NCBI GenBank assembly: GCA_045657625.1 | Contig: JAZOTM010000041.1 | Span: forward strand, 29,056 to 93,055 | DNA length: 64,000 nt | Origin: JAZOTM01 sp045657625 | GTDB lineage: Bacteria; Bacillota; Clostridia; Lachnospirales; Lachnospiraceae | Reading direction: 5' to 3' | Part shown: piece by piece, positions 8,395 to 15,719 of the stretch | Numbering within the stretch: position 1 is the first letter of the stretch | How the letters are laid out: each line of letters starts with the position of its first letter | Made by a program: the position numbers and the translations under genes | The notes under the pieces: model-generated | What the model saw: only the letters and a program-made list of their open reading frames with translations | What the model was told of the DNA's origin: nothing | The model's database searches: none

Positions 8395-8898
8395 ATGAGT
8401 ATTTTTGAAAACACTGTCATGATTCAGAGGGAAACCCCTCTTGGAACAAAAATTTTTATTATTTTTGTTTATGTAATGACAGCCGTAATGTTTCTTGGGG
8501 GATTGTTGTTAAATCCAATTATTTTTACAGTACCCTTTGTATTGATGTGCGTGGCATCTTATTTTGCAAAGCAGCTTGGAGAAATTGAATACGAATATAC
8601 TTACATTGAAGGTGAGTTGGATATTGATCGTATTCGAGCAGCGAAAAGACGTAAAAGCATTGCAAAAATTGATATGGAAGATTTGCTGGTGATTGCACCG
8701 GAAGGATCTTCTGAAATCGCAAACTACGAGAGGGATGAGTCTGCGAAAAGAGTAGATTGCTCCTCTTTGAGAAAAGAAGTAAAGAAATACAAAGCCGTTT
8801 ATAAAGCAAAAAATGGCATTTCCATTATCACATTTGAACCGGATGAAAATCTCCTGGATAAAATGCGTATGAGAAATGCCAGAAAAATCTTTTTGTAA
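8395..8898 (+). CDS. Conserved small membrane protein, function unknown
   Basis: The 167-residue protein starts at the ATG at 8395 behind GAGGAGGAAAAAG, 14 bases after the aminopeptidase gene, so the two are likely co-transcribed. Two hydrophobic helices occupy about residues 21-62, followed by a charged cytoplasmic-type domain rich in Lys, Glu and Asp. It resembles the DUF6106 type of protein found in Lachnospiraceae, but I hold that family name only tentatively. The PH-like pattern of strands after the membrane hairpin recalls YcxB/PH-domain proteins. No catalytic motif is seen. Confidence 0.7.
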   Translation: MSIFENTVMIQRETPLGTKIFIIFVYVMTAVMFLGGLLLNPIIFTVPFVLMCVASYFAKQLGEIEYEYTYIEGELDIDRIRAAKRRKSIAKIDMEDLLVIAPEGSSEIANYERDESAKRVDCSSLRKEVKKYKAVYKAKNGISIITFEPDENLLDKMRMRNARKIFL

Positions 8899-10044
8899 TT
8901 AAAGTTGCTGTAAGATTTTTGAAAACAGAGAGGCGCGGGATGACCAGGAATGGTTGTTCTGCGCTTCTTTTTGCATGTTTTGGAAAAAATCCGGATTTTT
9001 GGGAGTTTGTAATGCTTCTTCTAAAAGCCCCGGCAATGCATCCAAATCCTTTAAGGAATAGAAAAGACAGTAGGGAGATAATGCGGGATGTGTATCAAAA
9101 TACTGACTTTCATCGGTACAACAAAGGGTTTGGTTCAACATGGATGTAAAAATGCGGTCATGAATGCCGGCCTTAAAATTAGGCATTATATTTAAACATA
9201 GCTTTGCATTGGCGGTTGCAATAATCTGGTCTGAAAAAGGCATTTGGGTATGGAAAGAAGCGTTCCCTTTTTGAAAGAAAGAGGCATCTTCAAAGCCACT
9301 TCCGCAAATAGTAATCGGTAGTCCGGAATCAATAACGGTTTCCAGCACTTTATGACGAAAAGCAGCACGTACATAACTATCGACTAAAAAAAGACTTTGC
9401 ATACGAAGCGGATAAGGGAGAAGTTCCAAGTCTTCGCTTTCCGATGCTTTTACGACTTCTTCTAAGGTGAGGGATGGATGCTCCATGAGCTGCTGAATGA
9501 GCTTTTCACTTTCTTCTGCAAAGGCAGGAGGAATGTGATGAATGGCATCCATGACTTTTTCCGGAGAGGTATAAGTACCGCAAAATAAGAGAGAGAGTTT
9601 GCGCTGTTCCCAAGGTACCTGTGGCTCTATGGTATGTCCGGTCATGGGAAAAAGATGTATGGATTTCAAATGGGGATAAGCTTCTTTTAGGTAATTACAA
9701 TGATTGGAATCCAAACAGCATACGTGAAAGTTTTTTAATGGATGTTTTAACATATCGTGATGATAAAGGGGATGATCCAATAGAAAATCAAAAAATGGCG
9801 CAGAAAATAGATCCAAATAGTAGCCTCCATCATCCATAGTGACTTTTGGCAAGTCTGAGTTGAAATCCAAGATGGCATCATACCCTTGATTTGGCAATTC
9901 CTCCATTTTTTCCAAACCATCTTTTTCTAATGAAAAATAATGCACTTCGTGACCTAAGGATTTCAACGCTTCACCCAGAGAACTTGCAAAATAGGTATAA
10001 GAGTTGTAACATAAAGTTTTCATTTGAAAAATAAGTAGTTTCAT
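8899..10044 (-). CDS. CgeB/DUF3880-like glycosyltransferase family protein
   Basis: The 381-residue protein has a Rossmann-like N terminus (KLLIFQMKTLCYNSYTYF, then LGEALKSLGHEVHYF). The C-terminal half is glycosyltransferase-like, with LNIMPNFKAGIHDRIFTSML, the segment that in CgeB/DUF3880 proteins reads GxHDRxFxxML and is followed by a TD motif. Donor and acceptor are unknown; relatives modify spore coats, flagellin or surface glycans. The ATG at 10044 is chosen from homology. No ribosome site precedes it and a TATGAT box ends about eight bases upstream, so the message could be nearly leaderless; the open frame continues far upstream without homology. Its stop abuts the stop of the convergent small membrane gene. 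Confidence 0.7.
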   Translation of the reverse strand: MKLLIFQMKTLCYNSYTYFASSLGEALKSLGHEVHYFSLEKDGLEKMEELPNQGYDAILDFNSDLPKVTMDDGGYYLDLFSAPFFDFLLDHPLYHHDMLKHPLKNFHVCCLDSNHCNYLKEAYPHLKSIHLFPMTGHTIEPQVPWEQRKLSLLFCGTYTSPEKVMDAIHHIPPAFAEESEKLIQQLMEHPSLTLEEVVKASESEDLELLPYPLRMQSLFLVDSYVRAAFRHKVLETVIDSGLPITICGSGFEDASFFQKGNASFHTQMPFSDQIIATANAKLCLNIMPNFKAGIHDRIFTSMLNQTLCCTDESQYFDTHPALSPYCLFYSLKDLDALPGLLEEALQTPKNPDFFQNMQKEAQNNHSWSSRASLFSKILQQL

Positions 10045-10110
10045 AGGTTCATCATAGCATAAGGGGTTACTTTTTGCTATAATGGGAACTACGCAAAGAA
10101 TGGTGATTTT

Positions 10111-10293
10111 ATGGTAGAAAATTTTAATTGTGATTCCTGCAACTATTATGTATACGATGAGGAAGATGAGTGTTATTATTGCGATCTTTCCTTGGATGAG
10201 GATGAAATGTATCATTTTGTTACGGGAAAATATAAATCCTGTCCTTATTATCAGAGTGATAATGAGTACCAGGTAGTAAAACATCAAATGTAG
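10111..10293 (+). CDS. Small cysteine-rich protein, DUF6472-like
   Basis: The 60-residue acidic protein has four cysteines in a CxxC...C...C arrangement (CDSC at 7-10, YYC near 24 and CPYY near 44), which suggests a small metal-binding knuckle. It resembles the DUF6472 family common in Lachnospiraceae. The ATG has a weak ribosome site (GGTGATTTT), and a TATAAT box lies at 10078-10083. It sits 17 bases upstream of glutamate racemase and is probably co-transcribed with it. No function is known. Confidence 0.75.
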   Translation: MVENFNCDSCNYYVYDEEDECYYCDLSLDEDEMYHFVTGKYKSCPYYQSDNEYQVVKHQM

Positions 10294-10310
10294 TAGAAAG
10301 AAGCAGAAAA

Positions 10311-11084
10311 ATGGAATTAACAGAGTGCCCCATAGGTGTATTTGATTCCGGTGTAGGCGGGATTAGCGTGCTTCGAGAATTGGTAAAGGAATTACCGACC
10401 GAGCATTTTTTGTTTTTTGGTGATGCGGCCAATGCGCCTTATGGGATTAAAGAAAAAGAAGAAGTTCGTAATTTAACAGAAAAACATGTAACTTATTTTT
10501 TGGAAAAAGGATGTAAAGCGGTGGTTATTGCATGCAATACGGCAACCAGTGCAGCAGCGGCAGATTTGCGGAAAAAATATCCGGAAATTCCCATCATCGG
10601 CATTGAACCGGCATTGAAACCGGCAGTGTTAGCCAGCAAGACCAAGGAGGTGTTGGTGATGGCCACACCTATGACATTACAGGAAAAGAAGTTTCAGACT
10701 TTAATGGAACGGTTTCAAGAACAAGCTACAATTTACAAAGTACCTACTCCAAAATTGGTGGAATTGGTGGAACGTGGATGTTTGTCCGGACCGGAGATGG
10801 ATGCATATTTAGAAGAAGTTTTTGCACCTTATAAAGAAAAAAAGATAGATGCGATTGTACTGGGATGTACGCATTTCCCCTTTGCAAAAGAAGCAATTCA
10901 AGCATATTGGGGAGACCATGTGCAATTATTTGATGGCGCAGCTGGCACAGCAAGGGAATTAAAGAGACGCTTGCAAGCCGAGCAAAAAGAAAACGCTTCC
11001 ACGGAGAAGGGAAGCGTTGTGATTGAAAGTAGCTTGGGAGAAAAAGAAATCTCCTTTGCAAAAAAATTATTATTGCAAGTCTGA
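10311..11084 (+). CDS. murI: Glutamate racemase
   Basis: The 257-residue enzyme supplies D-glutamate for peptidoglycan. It begins with the family pattern IGVFDSGVGGISVL and has both catalytic cysteines, in ACNTATSAA (about C75) and LGCTHFPF (about C186). The ATG at 10311 follows a weak GAAAGAAG site 17 bases after the small Cys-rich gene. Its 3' end overlaps by 15 bases the 3' end of a convergent gene on the other strand. Confidence 0.95.
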   Translation: MELTECPIGVFDSGVGGISVLRELVKELPTEHFLFFGDAANAPYGIKEKEEVRNLTEKHVTYFLEKGCKAVVIACNTATSAAAADLRKKYPEIPIIGIEPALKPAVLASKTKEVLVMATPMTLQEKKFQTLMERFQEQATIYKVPTPKLVELVERGCLSGPEMDAYLEEVFAPYKEKKIDAIVLGCTHFPFAKEAIQAYWGDHVQLFDGAAGTARELKRRLQAEQKENASTEKGSVVIESSLGEKEISFAKKLLLQV

Positions 11085-11540
11085 ATGATTTGGCATATCA
11101 GACAATTCCGGTTCAGAAACTTGAAGGGTGACGAGTACGTTGCCCTTTTTATATTGTTCTAAAATCAAATTCCAAAGATTGTGTAACTTGGAAGAGAGCA
11201 CTTGGTTGTTTTGTACATTGTAGGGTGCTAAATAATCCAACTGGAAGCGGCGCATACCATCCGGTGCCATAAAGAGTAAGTTATTGGATTGTACCCGGTC
11301 TCCAAAGGTTTGAATGTTTTCGTAGGCGATTAAGTGGAAGGGATTGCCTAAATAATTGCAGGTAAAGTCTGTATAACATTCGTCGATGATCCAAGGATTT
11401 CCATCTTCATCAAAACGTACATCTTTCAGAGATTCCTCCATTTTTTCTGTGGTTTGCATGACGACATGCCATTCCTGGGTGCCCTTCTTGGTCATGTTGA
11501 TAAGATCGTCCAGTTCTACTGATAGTGTTTCCGGTTTCAT
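11070..11540 (-). CDS. Conserved hypothetical protein
   Basis: The 156-residue soluble protein has no family that I recognise. It is acidic at the N terminus and has a central region with many aromatic residues (ECYTDFTCNYLGNPFHL and MRRFQLDYLAPYN). No signal peptide or membrane helix is present. The ribosome site (AAAGGAGACG) before the ATG is strong and codon use looks like its neighbours, so it is a real gene. It is convergent with and overlaps murI by 15 bases. Confidence 0.65.
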   Translation of the reverse strand: MKPETLSVELDDLINMTKKGTQEWHVVMQTTEKMEESLKDVRFDEDGNPWIIDECYTDFTCNYLGNPFHLIAYENIQTFGDRVQSNNLLFMAPDGMRRFQLDYLAPYNVQNNQVLSSKLHNLWNLILEQYKKGNVLVTLQVSEPELSDMPNHSDLQ

Positions 11541-11632
11541 AAATTCGTCTCCTTTGCTGATAGGCTATATATTGTTGATTTCAGTATTTTCCTAAATAAC
11601 TAAAGAATTGTTTATACAGTTTTAGAATCCTT

Positions 11633-11698
11633 TCAGAAATTGTACACAGAATTGCCACAAATTACCTTTAAGATATACGTATAACAAATCATTTTCAT
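11633..11698 (-). CDS. Possible 21-residue peptide
   Basis: ATG at 11698 is preceded by GAGGAG with seven bases of spacing and opens a frame of 21 codons ending in TGA. The peptide would have two Cys and many Ile/Tyr/Val residues (it starts MKMICYTYILKV). It lies downstream of glpP on the same strand. It is too short to judge by codon use and may be chance. Confidence 0.25.
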   Translation of the reverse strand: MKMICYTYILKVICGNSVYNF

Positions 11699-11718
11699 AA
11701 CTAAACTCCTCGAGATCA

Positions 11719-11741
11719 GGCGGCCGAAATGGTCGCCTTTT
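11719..11741 (+). terminator. Terminator-like hairpin without an assigned gene
   Basis: GGCGGCC/GGTCGCC (one G-U pair) with a GAAAT loop is followed by TTTTCT on the + strand. No + strand gene runs into it. It may end a small RNA, or the same stem may serve the minus-strand glp operon, where the T run is missing. Confidence 0.45.
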
Positions 11742-11761
11742 CTCATTGTAACGCTTTGCTC

Positions 11762-12328
11762 TTACAGTTCCCATACTTCTGGGTTCGTGGAAGAAATGGC
11801 AACAGCGCCTGCGTTTAGCATGGCTAGTACATCTTCTTTGTCGCTAATCAATCCACCGGTAATTACCGGGACCGGAGAGGATTTGCAAATACGAGTTACA
11901 ATCTTAGGCAATAAGGCCGGTAGGATTTCAATCATATCCGGTTTGCAATTATGCAATTGTTTTTTCATATTGTTTAAAGCCATAGAGTCTATCATAAAAA
12001 AGCGGTGGATGGTGAATAACCCCAAAGCTTTTCCACGTTGAATGAGGTTGGCTTTTGTGGATATGATGCCGTCGGCAGCGGTGTTCTTGTGGATAAAGTC
12101 TACCGCAATTTCTTTTGCGGAAAGACCGGTGATTAAATCCATATGTACAATGGCAACTTTGCCGGCTTTTTTTATTTTTTCAACAATTTCCGGTAAGGAA
12201 ACAATATCTCCATAGAGAATGAAAATTACTTGGCTTTCGCAGGATAAACTTTTTTCCAATCCGGCATCATCCTTGATGGCGGTAATAATGGGGGAAGAAA
12301 ATACTGCGTCTTCGATGTCTTTATTCAT
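11762..12328 (-). CDS. glpP: Glycerol-3-phosphate responsive antiterminator GlpP
   Basis: The 188-residue protein is a TIM-barrel-like RNA-binding regulator that in Bacillus prevents termination in glp leaders when glycerol-3-phosphate is present. Family features are VIFILYGDIVSLPEIV near residue 35, the VHMDLITGLS strand, ADGIISTKANLI, and the closing PVITGGLISDKEDVLAMLNAGAVAISST. The ATG follows ATAGAGGTACG. It lies directly behind the glycerol-3-phosphate oxidase genes and has its own promoter-like boxes, so it probably acts on the terminator in the leader of that operon at 15582-15632. Confidence 0.92.
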   Translation of the reverse strand: MNKDIEDAVFSSPIITAIKDDAGLEKSLSCESQVIFILYGDIVSLPEIVEKIKKAGKVAIVHMDLITGLSAKEIAVDFIHKNTAADGIISTKANLIQRGKALGLFTIHRFFMIDSMALNNMKKQLHNCKPDMIEILPALLPKIVTRICKSSPVPVITGGLISDKEDVLAMLNAGAVAISSTNPEVWEL

Positions 12329-12360
12329 GTCGTACCTCTATATTCTTCAATAAAAATATT

Positions 12361-12395
12361 ATATGCTATTTGGCAGTATTTTATAAGTACCCCAG
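12361..12395 (-). promoter_or_regulatory. Probable glpP promoter
   Basis: Read on the minus strand, TTATAA and TATAAT are separated by 17 bases, about 20 bases upstream of the glpP ribosome site and after the terminator of the upstream operon. The -35 box is poor, so the call is moderate. Confidence 0.5.
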
Positions 12396-12424
12396 AGGGA
12401 TTTATAAATGGATTATCGTGGAAA

Positions 12425-12460
12425 TAAAAAACCGGGACAGGTAAAGAACCCATCCCGGTT
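12425..12460 (-). terminator. Intrinsic terminator after the DUF1667 gene
   Basis: On the minus strand the stem AACCGGGA/TCCCGGT is followed by a run of T. It separates the three-gene glycerol-3-phosphate oxidase operon from glpP. Confidence 0.85.
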
Positions 12461-12479
12461 AAATAGGAAGAATGAAAAG

Positions 12480-12848
12480 TTAAGAAGCAAGTTCAATATT
12501 TTTGGTAGCTACAATGTCTACATTGGTACCGGCCACGTTGGATACCAGAACATCTCCGATGTGCACCGGTGCATTGACGGTGACACCCTGCAATGCTTTG
12601 GTTACATCAAAGATTTTATCCTTTGGAATATCTTCTTTGGTTTTACAAGAAACCATAGCAGCTACGCCATGGGCTACTTTTACGGTACTGGTTACAATAC
12701 GAGTCGGGTTTGTGACTTCTTTTCTTGCGTAAATATCGCCACGTTTACAAGTATTTCCGGTAACGTCAGTTACTTCGCCGTTTTCCATGGTGACGGTAAT
12801 TTGGCATCCTAAAGGACAGCCAATACAGGTAAGTTCTCTTTTTTCCAT
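12480..12848 (-). CDS. DUF1667 domain protein of the glycerol-3-phosphate oxidation operon
   Basis: The 122-residue protein has an N-terminal cysteine cluster, CIGCPLGC followed by NTCKRG, likely to bind an iron-sulfur cluster or another metal, and then the DUF1667 body (VTNPTRIVTSTVKV). In clostridia it is nearly always encoded with the two flavoproteins found here and is thought to act with them, possibly as an electron-transfer subunit, although the reaction has not been shown. The start lies 2 bases beyond the stop of the preceding gene, so translation is likely coupled. Confidence 0.88.
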   Translation of the reverse strand: MEKRELTCIGCPLGCQITVTMENGEVTDVTGNTCKRGDIYARKEVTNPTRIVTSTVKVAHGVAAMVSCKTKEDIPKDKIFDVTKALQGVTVNAPVHIGDVLVSNVAGTNVDIVATKNIELAS

Positions 12849-12850
12849 GG

Positions 12851-14113
12851 TTACGCCTCCTCTATCTGAATGGTAATTTTTTCTAAATCTTGGTATTTCA
12901 ATAAATCTTCTTTTTTCAGAACAACTTGTTCCATTTCGCCCGGAGCCATAACCGGACGTTTTCTGCTTTGTATTTTTTCATCGTCAAAATAGGTGACGAT
13001 GCTGCAATTTTTATAAACGTCCCCTACACGGAAACGAACGGTAATGCTATCTTCCAACTGTTCCGGACGAATGGTGGATGGTACGCTGTAACGTACACCA
13101 TTGGTAGGAACAATCTGAATTTCTTTGGAAGAAGCTTTGCGTTCTCCTTTGATGTAGATCGCTGCATTTTTTCCGGCATTGGTAGCTTCCTCAGAAACGT
13201 AATCGACTAAGTCATGTACATGAAGGACATTGCCGCAAGCGAAAATACCTTCGACATTGGTCTCCAAACTTTCGTTTACTATAGGACCGGAGGTGATTGG
13301 GGATAAAGAAACGCCGGCTTCTCTGGACAGTTCGTTTTCCGGAATCAATCCACAGGAGAGAAGTAGGGTGTCACAGGTGTAGCGTTCTTCGGTTCCCTTG
13401 ATTGGTTTGCGGTCTGGTCCCACTTCTGCAATGGTAACGGCTTCCACACGTTCTTTGCCTTCAATATCAATGACTGTGTGGCTATGCTTTAATGGAATGT
13501 CAAAGTCATTTAAACACTGTACAATGTTTCGTTTTAAACCACCGGAATAAGGCATCAATTCTGCCACGACTTTTACTTTGGCACCTTCCAAAGTCATACG
13601 TCTTGCCATAATCAGACCAATGTCGCCGGAACCTAAGATGACAACTTCCTTACCCGGCATATAGCCTTCCATATTTACCAGGCGCTGTGCGGTTCCTGCG
13701 GAGTATACGCCGGCTGGGCGATAACCCGGAATGTTTAAGGCACCACGGCTTCTTTCGCGGCAGCCCATAGCAAGGATGACTGCTTTTGCCTGAATTTCAA
13801 ACAGTCCGTTTTCACGGTTCATGGCTGTGACTTTCTTGTCGGAAGAAATGTCCATAACCATTGTATTTAATACGTAATCAATGTTGCGTTCTTTTACTTT
13901 GTCAATGAAACGAGAAGCATATTCCGGTCCGGTTAATTCTTCTTTAAAGGTATGAAGACCAAAACCATTATGGATGCACTGGTTTAAGATGCCGCCCAAT
14001 TCTTTGTCTCGTTCAATAATTAAAATGCTATCGATACCATTGTCTTTTGCACTGGCAGCTGCAGCTAATCCGGCAGGACCACCACCAACAATGACTAAAT
14101 CATAATTCTTCAT
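12851..14113 (-). CDS. FAD-dependent NAD(P)-disulfide-type oxidoreductase of the glp operon
   Basis: The 420-residue flavoprotein has the FAD motif VIVGGGPAGLAAAA at residues 7-20, an NAD-binding motif VVILGSGDIGLIMARR near residue 160, and the C-terminal FAD motif GIFACGNVLHVHD. It resembles the middle subunit of clostridial glycerol-3-phosphate oxidation modules, comparable in role to GlpB. It probably passes electrons from the GlpA/GlpO-like subunit upstream to NAD or another carrier. A 12-base gap separates it from the upstream gene and 2 bases from the DUF1667 gene. The ribosome site AGGAGGAC is strong. Confidence 0.88.
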   Translation of the reverse strand: MKNYDLVIVGGGPAGLAAAASAKDNGIDSILIIERDKELGGILNQCIHNGFGLHTFKEELTGPEYASRFIDKVKERNIDYVLNTMVMDISSDKKVTAMNRENGLFEIQAKAVILAMGCRERSRGALNIPGYRPAGVYSAGTAQRLVNMEGYMPGKEVVILGSGDIGLIMARRMTLEGAKVKVVAELMPYSGGLKRNIVQCLNDFDIPLKHSHTVIDIEGKERVEAVTIAEVGPDRKPIKGTEERYTCDTLLLSCGLIPENELSREAGVSLSPITSGPIVNESLETNVEGIFACGNVLHVHDLVDYVSEEATNAGKNAAIYIKGERKASSKEIQIVPTNGVRYSVPSTIRPEQLEDSITVRFRVGDVYKNCSIVTYFDDEKIQSRKRPVMAPGEMEQVVLKKEDLLKYQDLEKITIQIEEA

Positions 14114-14125
14114 GTATCTGTCCTC

Positions 14126-15559
14126 CTAAATTTCCTTGTTTTGTCCAACGACAAAGGATGATTTTCCGCCGTTCTTAGTAATGTCGTACATACTCATAGG
14201 TACTTCTCGTTCTAAAATCTCCATGGTACGCGGAGAACAGAAGCCTGCCTGGCAACGGCCCATACCTGCACGGGTACGTCTCTTTACGGCATCCAAAGAT
14301 CTGGCGCCCAGTGGACGATGGATGGCATCTAAGATTTCACCTTCGGTAATCATTTCACAACGACAGATGATATTTCCGTATGCCGGATTTTCTTTAATCA
14401 AGGCATTTCTTTCTTCTAAACTTAAGGTGCTCGGACGAAGAATGCCTTTTCTTGTGTCTTTAAAGTTTGCTTTTTCCTGGAAGGAAAGTTTTTCTTTTAC
14501 AAGGTCTGCAAGCATAACCCCGATTGCCGGTGCAGAAGAAAGACCCGGGGATTCGATACCTGCAGCATCGAAAAATCCCGGAGCGTCAGCTACTTCACCT
14601 AAAATGAAATCATCGCCATCTTCATGAGCACGTAAGCCGGCAAAGCTGGTGATTACTTGACGAAGAGGAACATTTTTTACACTGCGGGAAGCGGTTGCAC
14701 TCAAAGAATCTAAACCTTCTAATGTGGTGTTTACACCTTCTTTATTGTCGATATCTACTGCGGTAGGTCCTACTAAAAGATTGCCATGAACTGTTGGTGT
14801 GACCAAAACGCCTTTTCCCATTTTGCTAGGTAACTGGAAAATGGTGTGAGAAACATGGTTTCCTGCAGTTTTATCCAGAAGCATATATTCTCCCTTGCGG
14901 GCAGTGATGTGTAATTTGTCTGCGCTGACGAAGTTGTGCATCACATCGGCATAGACACCGGCTGCATTTACAACAGTTTTTGCTTCAAAGGTTTCTTTGT
15001 TGGTTTCGATGACATAAGAACCCTCTTTTTTCTGAATGTTCTTTACTTCTGTGTTTAAGAAGAATTCCACACCGTTTTCACATGCATTTTCTGCATAGGC
15101 CATGGTCAAGTGGAATGGACATACAATACCACCGGTTGGTGCGAATAAAGCAGCAACGACATCATCTGCTAAGTTTGGTTCCATTTCTTTTAATTCTTTT
15201 TCTTCTAAAATGCGAAGTCCCGGTACACCATTCTTTTCTCCTTTTTCCAACAAGTCTTTTAATCCCTGAGGATCTTGGTCCTTGGTGCAAACGACGAGAG
15301 AACCATTTCTGGTAAATGGAAAATCTAACTTTTTGGATAAGTTTTCCATCATTGCGTTGCCTTCTACATTTAATTTCGCTTTTAAACTACCCGGTTTTGC
15401 ATCAAAACCGGCGTGCACGATTGCACTGTTGGCTTTGGAAGTGCCGGTACATACGTCTTCATCACGTTCTATCACGCAGATTTTTGCGTCGTATTTGGAT
15501 AGTTCCCGGGCAATGGCGCTACCAATGACGCCGGCCCCAATAATTGCTACATCATACAT
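14126..15559 (-). CDS. Glycerol-3-phosphate dehydrogenase/oxidase-like flavoprotein with BFD-type [2Fe-2S] domain
   Basis: The 477-residue protein has an N-terminal DAO fold with the FAD motif DVAIIGAGVIGSAIAREL and the substrate-domain segment GLRAHEDGDDFILG. It ends in a BFD-like iron-sulfur domain with four cysteines (CRCEMITEGEI and GRCQAGFC, about residues 402-445). It oxidises glycerol-3-phosphate to dihydroxyacetone phosphate, judged from family and from the linked glpP. The ATG follows AAAGGAG. Upstream lies a long leader with a terminator that GlpP is expected to overcome. Annotation as a generic NAD(P)/FAD oxidoreductase is also common. Confidence 0.88.
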   Translation of the reverse strand: MYDVAIIGAGVIGSAIARELSKYDAKICVIERDEDVCTGTSKANSAIVHAGFDAKPGSLKAKLNVEGNAMMENLSKKLDFPFTRNGSLVVCTKDQDPQGLKDLLEKGEKNGVPGLRILEEKELKEMEPNLADDVVAALFAPTGGIVCPFHLTMAYAENACENGVEFFLNTEVKNIQKKEGSYVIETNKETFEAKTVVNAAGVYADVMHNFVSADKLHITARKGEYMLLDKTAGNHVSHTIFQLPSKMGKGVLVTPTVHGNLLVGPTAVDIDNKEGVNTTLEGLDSLSATASRSVKNVPLRQVITSFAGLRAHEDGDDFILGEVADAPGFFDAAGIESPGLSSAPAIGVMLADLVKEKLSFQEKANFKDTRKGILRPSTLSLEERNALIKENPAYGNIICRCEMITEGEILDAIHRPLGARSLDAVKRRTRAGMGRCQAGFCSPRTMEILEREVPMSMYDITKNGGKSSFVVGQNKEI

Positions 15560-15581
15560 AGTAAAATCTCCTTTTTGGTCA

Positions 15582-15632
15582 TAAAAAAAGCAAGGAAAAG
15601 AAAGCGATAAATATCGCTTTTTTTTACCTTGC
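15582..15632 (-). terminator. Leader terminator of the glycerol-3-phosphate oxidase operon
   Basis: On the minus strand a long imperfect stem of about 19 bp (GCAAGG... paired with ...CCTTGC, closing on GCGAT/ATCGC) ends in T7, only about 20 bases before the ATG. A full intrinsic terminator between promoter and gene, with glpP in the same cluster, fits antitermination by GlpP. Confidence 0.8.
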
Positions 15633-15671
15633 TCTAATCTCTTGGTATTACATATATTATTCTGTACAAAT

Positions 15672-15699
15672 ATTATAACATCTCACAGGGAAAAAACAA
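15672..15699 (-). promoter_or_regulatory. Promoter of the glycerol-3-phosphate oxidase operon
   Basis: Minus-strand TTGTTT (15694-15699) and TATAAT (15672-15677) are 16 bases apart. The imperfect inverted repeat CTCACAGGG/CCCTGAG brackets the -35 box (15682-15690 and 15701-15707) and could be an operator. Confidence 0.65.
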
Positions 15700-15719
15700 G
15701 CCCTGAGCAGAAATCATTT

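Larger units (their letters stand above)
11541..11761. other. Unassigned intergenic stretch
   Basis: This 221-base gap holds a hairpin with a T run on the + strand (11719-11741), although no + strand gene leads into it, and a short minus-strand reading frame at 11633-11698. A TTGCCA box at about 11652 followed by TATACG could drive a short + strand RNA ending at the hairpin. It may be a small RNA locus; the evidence is only suggestive. Confidence 0.35.

Noticed and set aside
15082..15584. Plus-strand open frames opposite the glycerol-3-phosphate oxidase gene
   Set aside because: They are antisense shadows of a well-supported gene, with no ribosome site and unusual composition.
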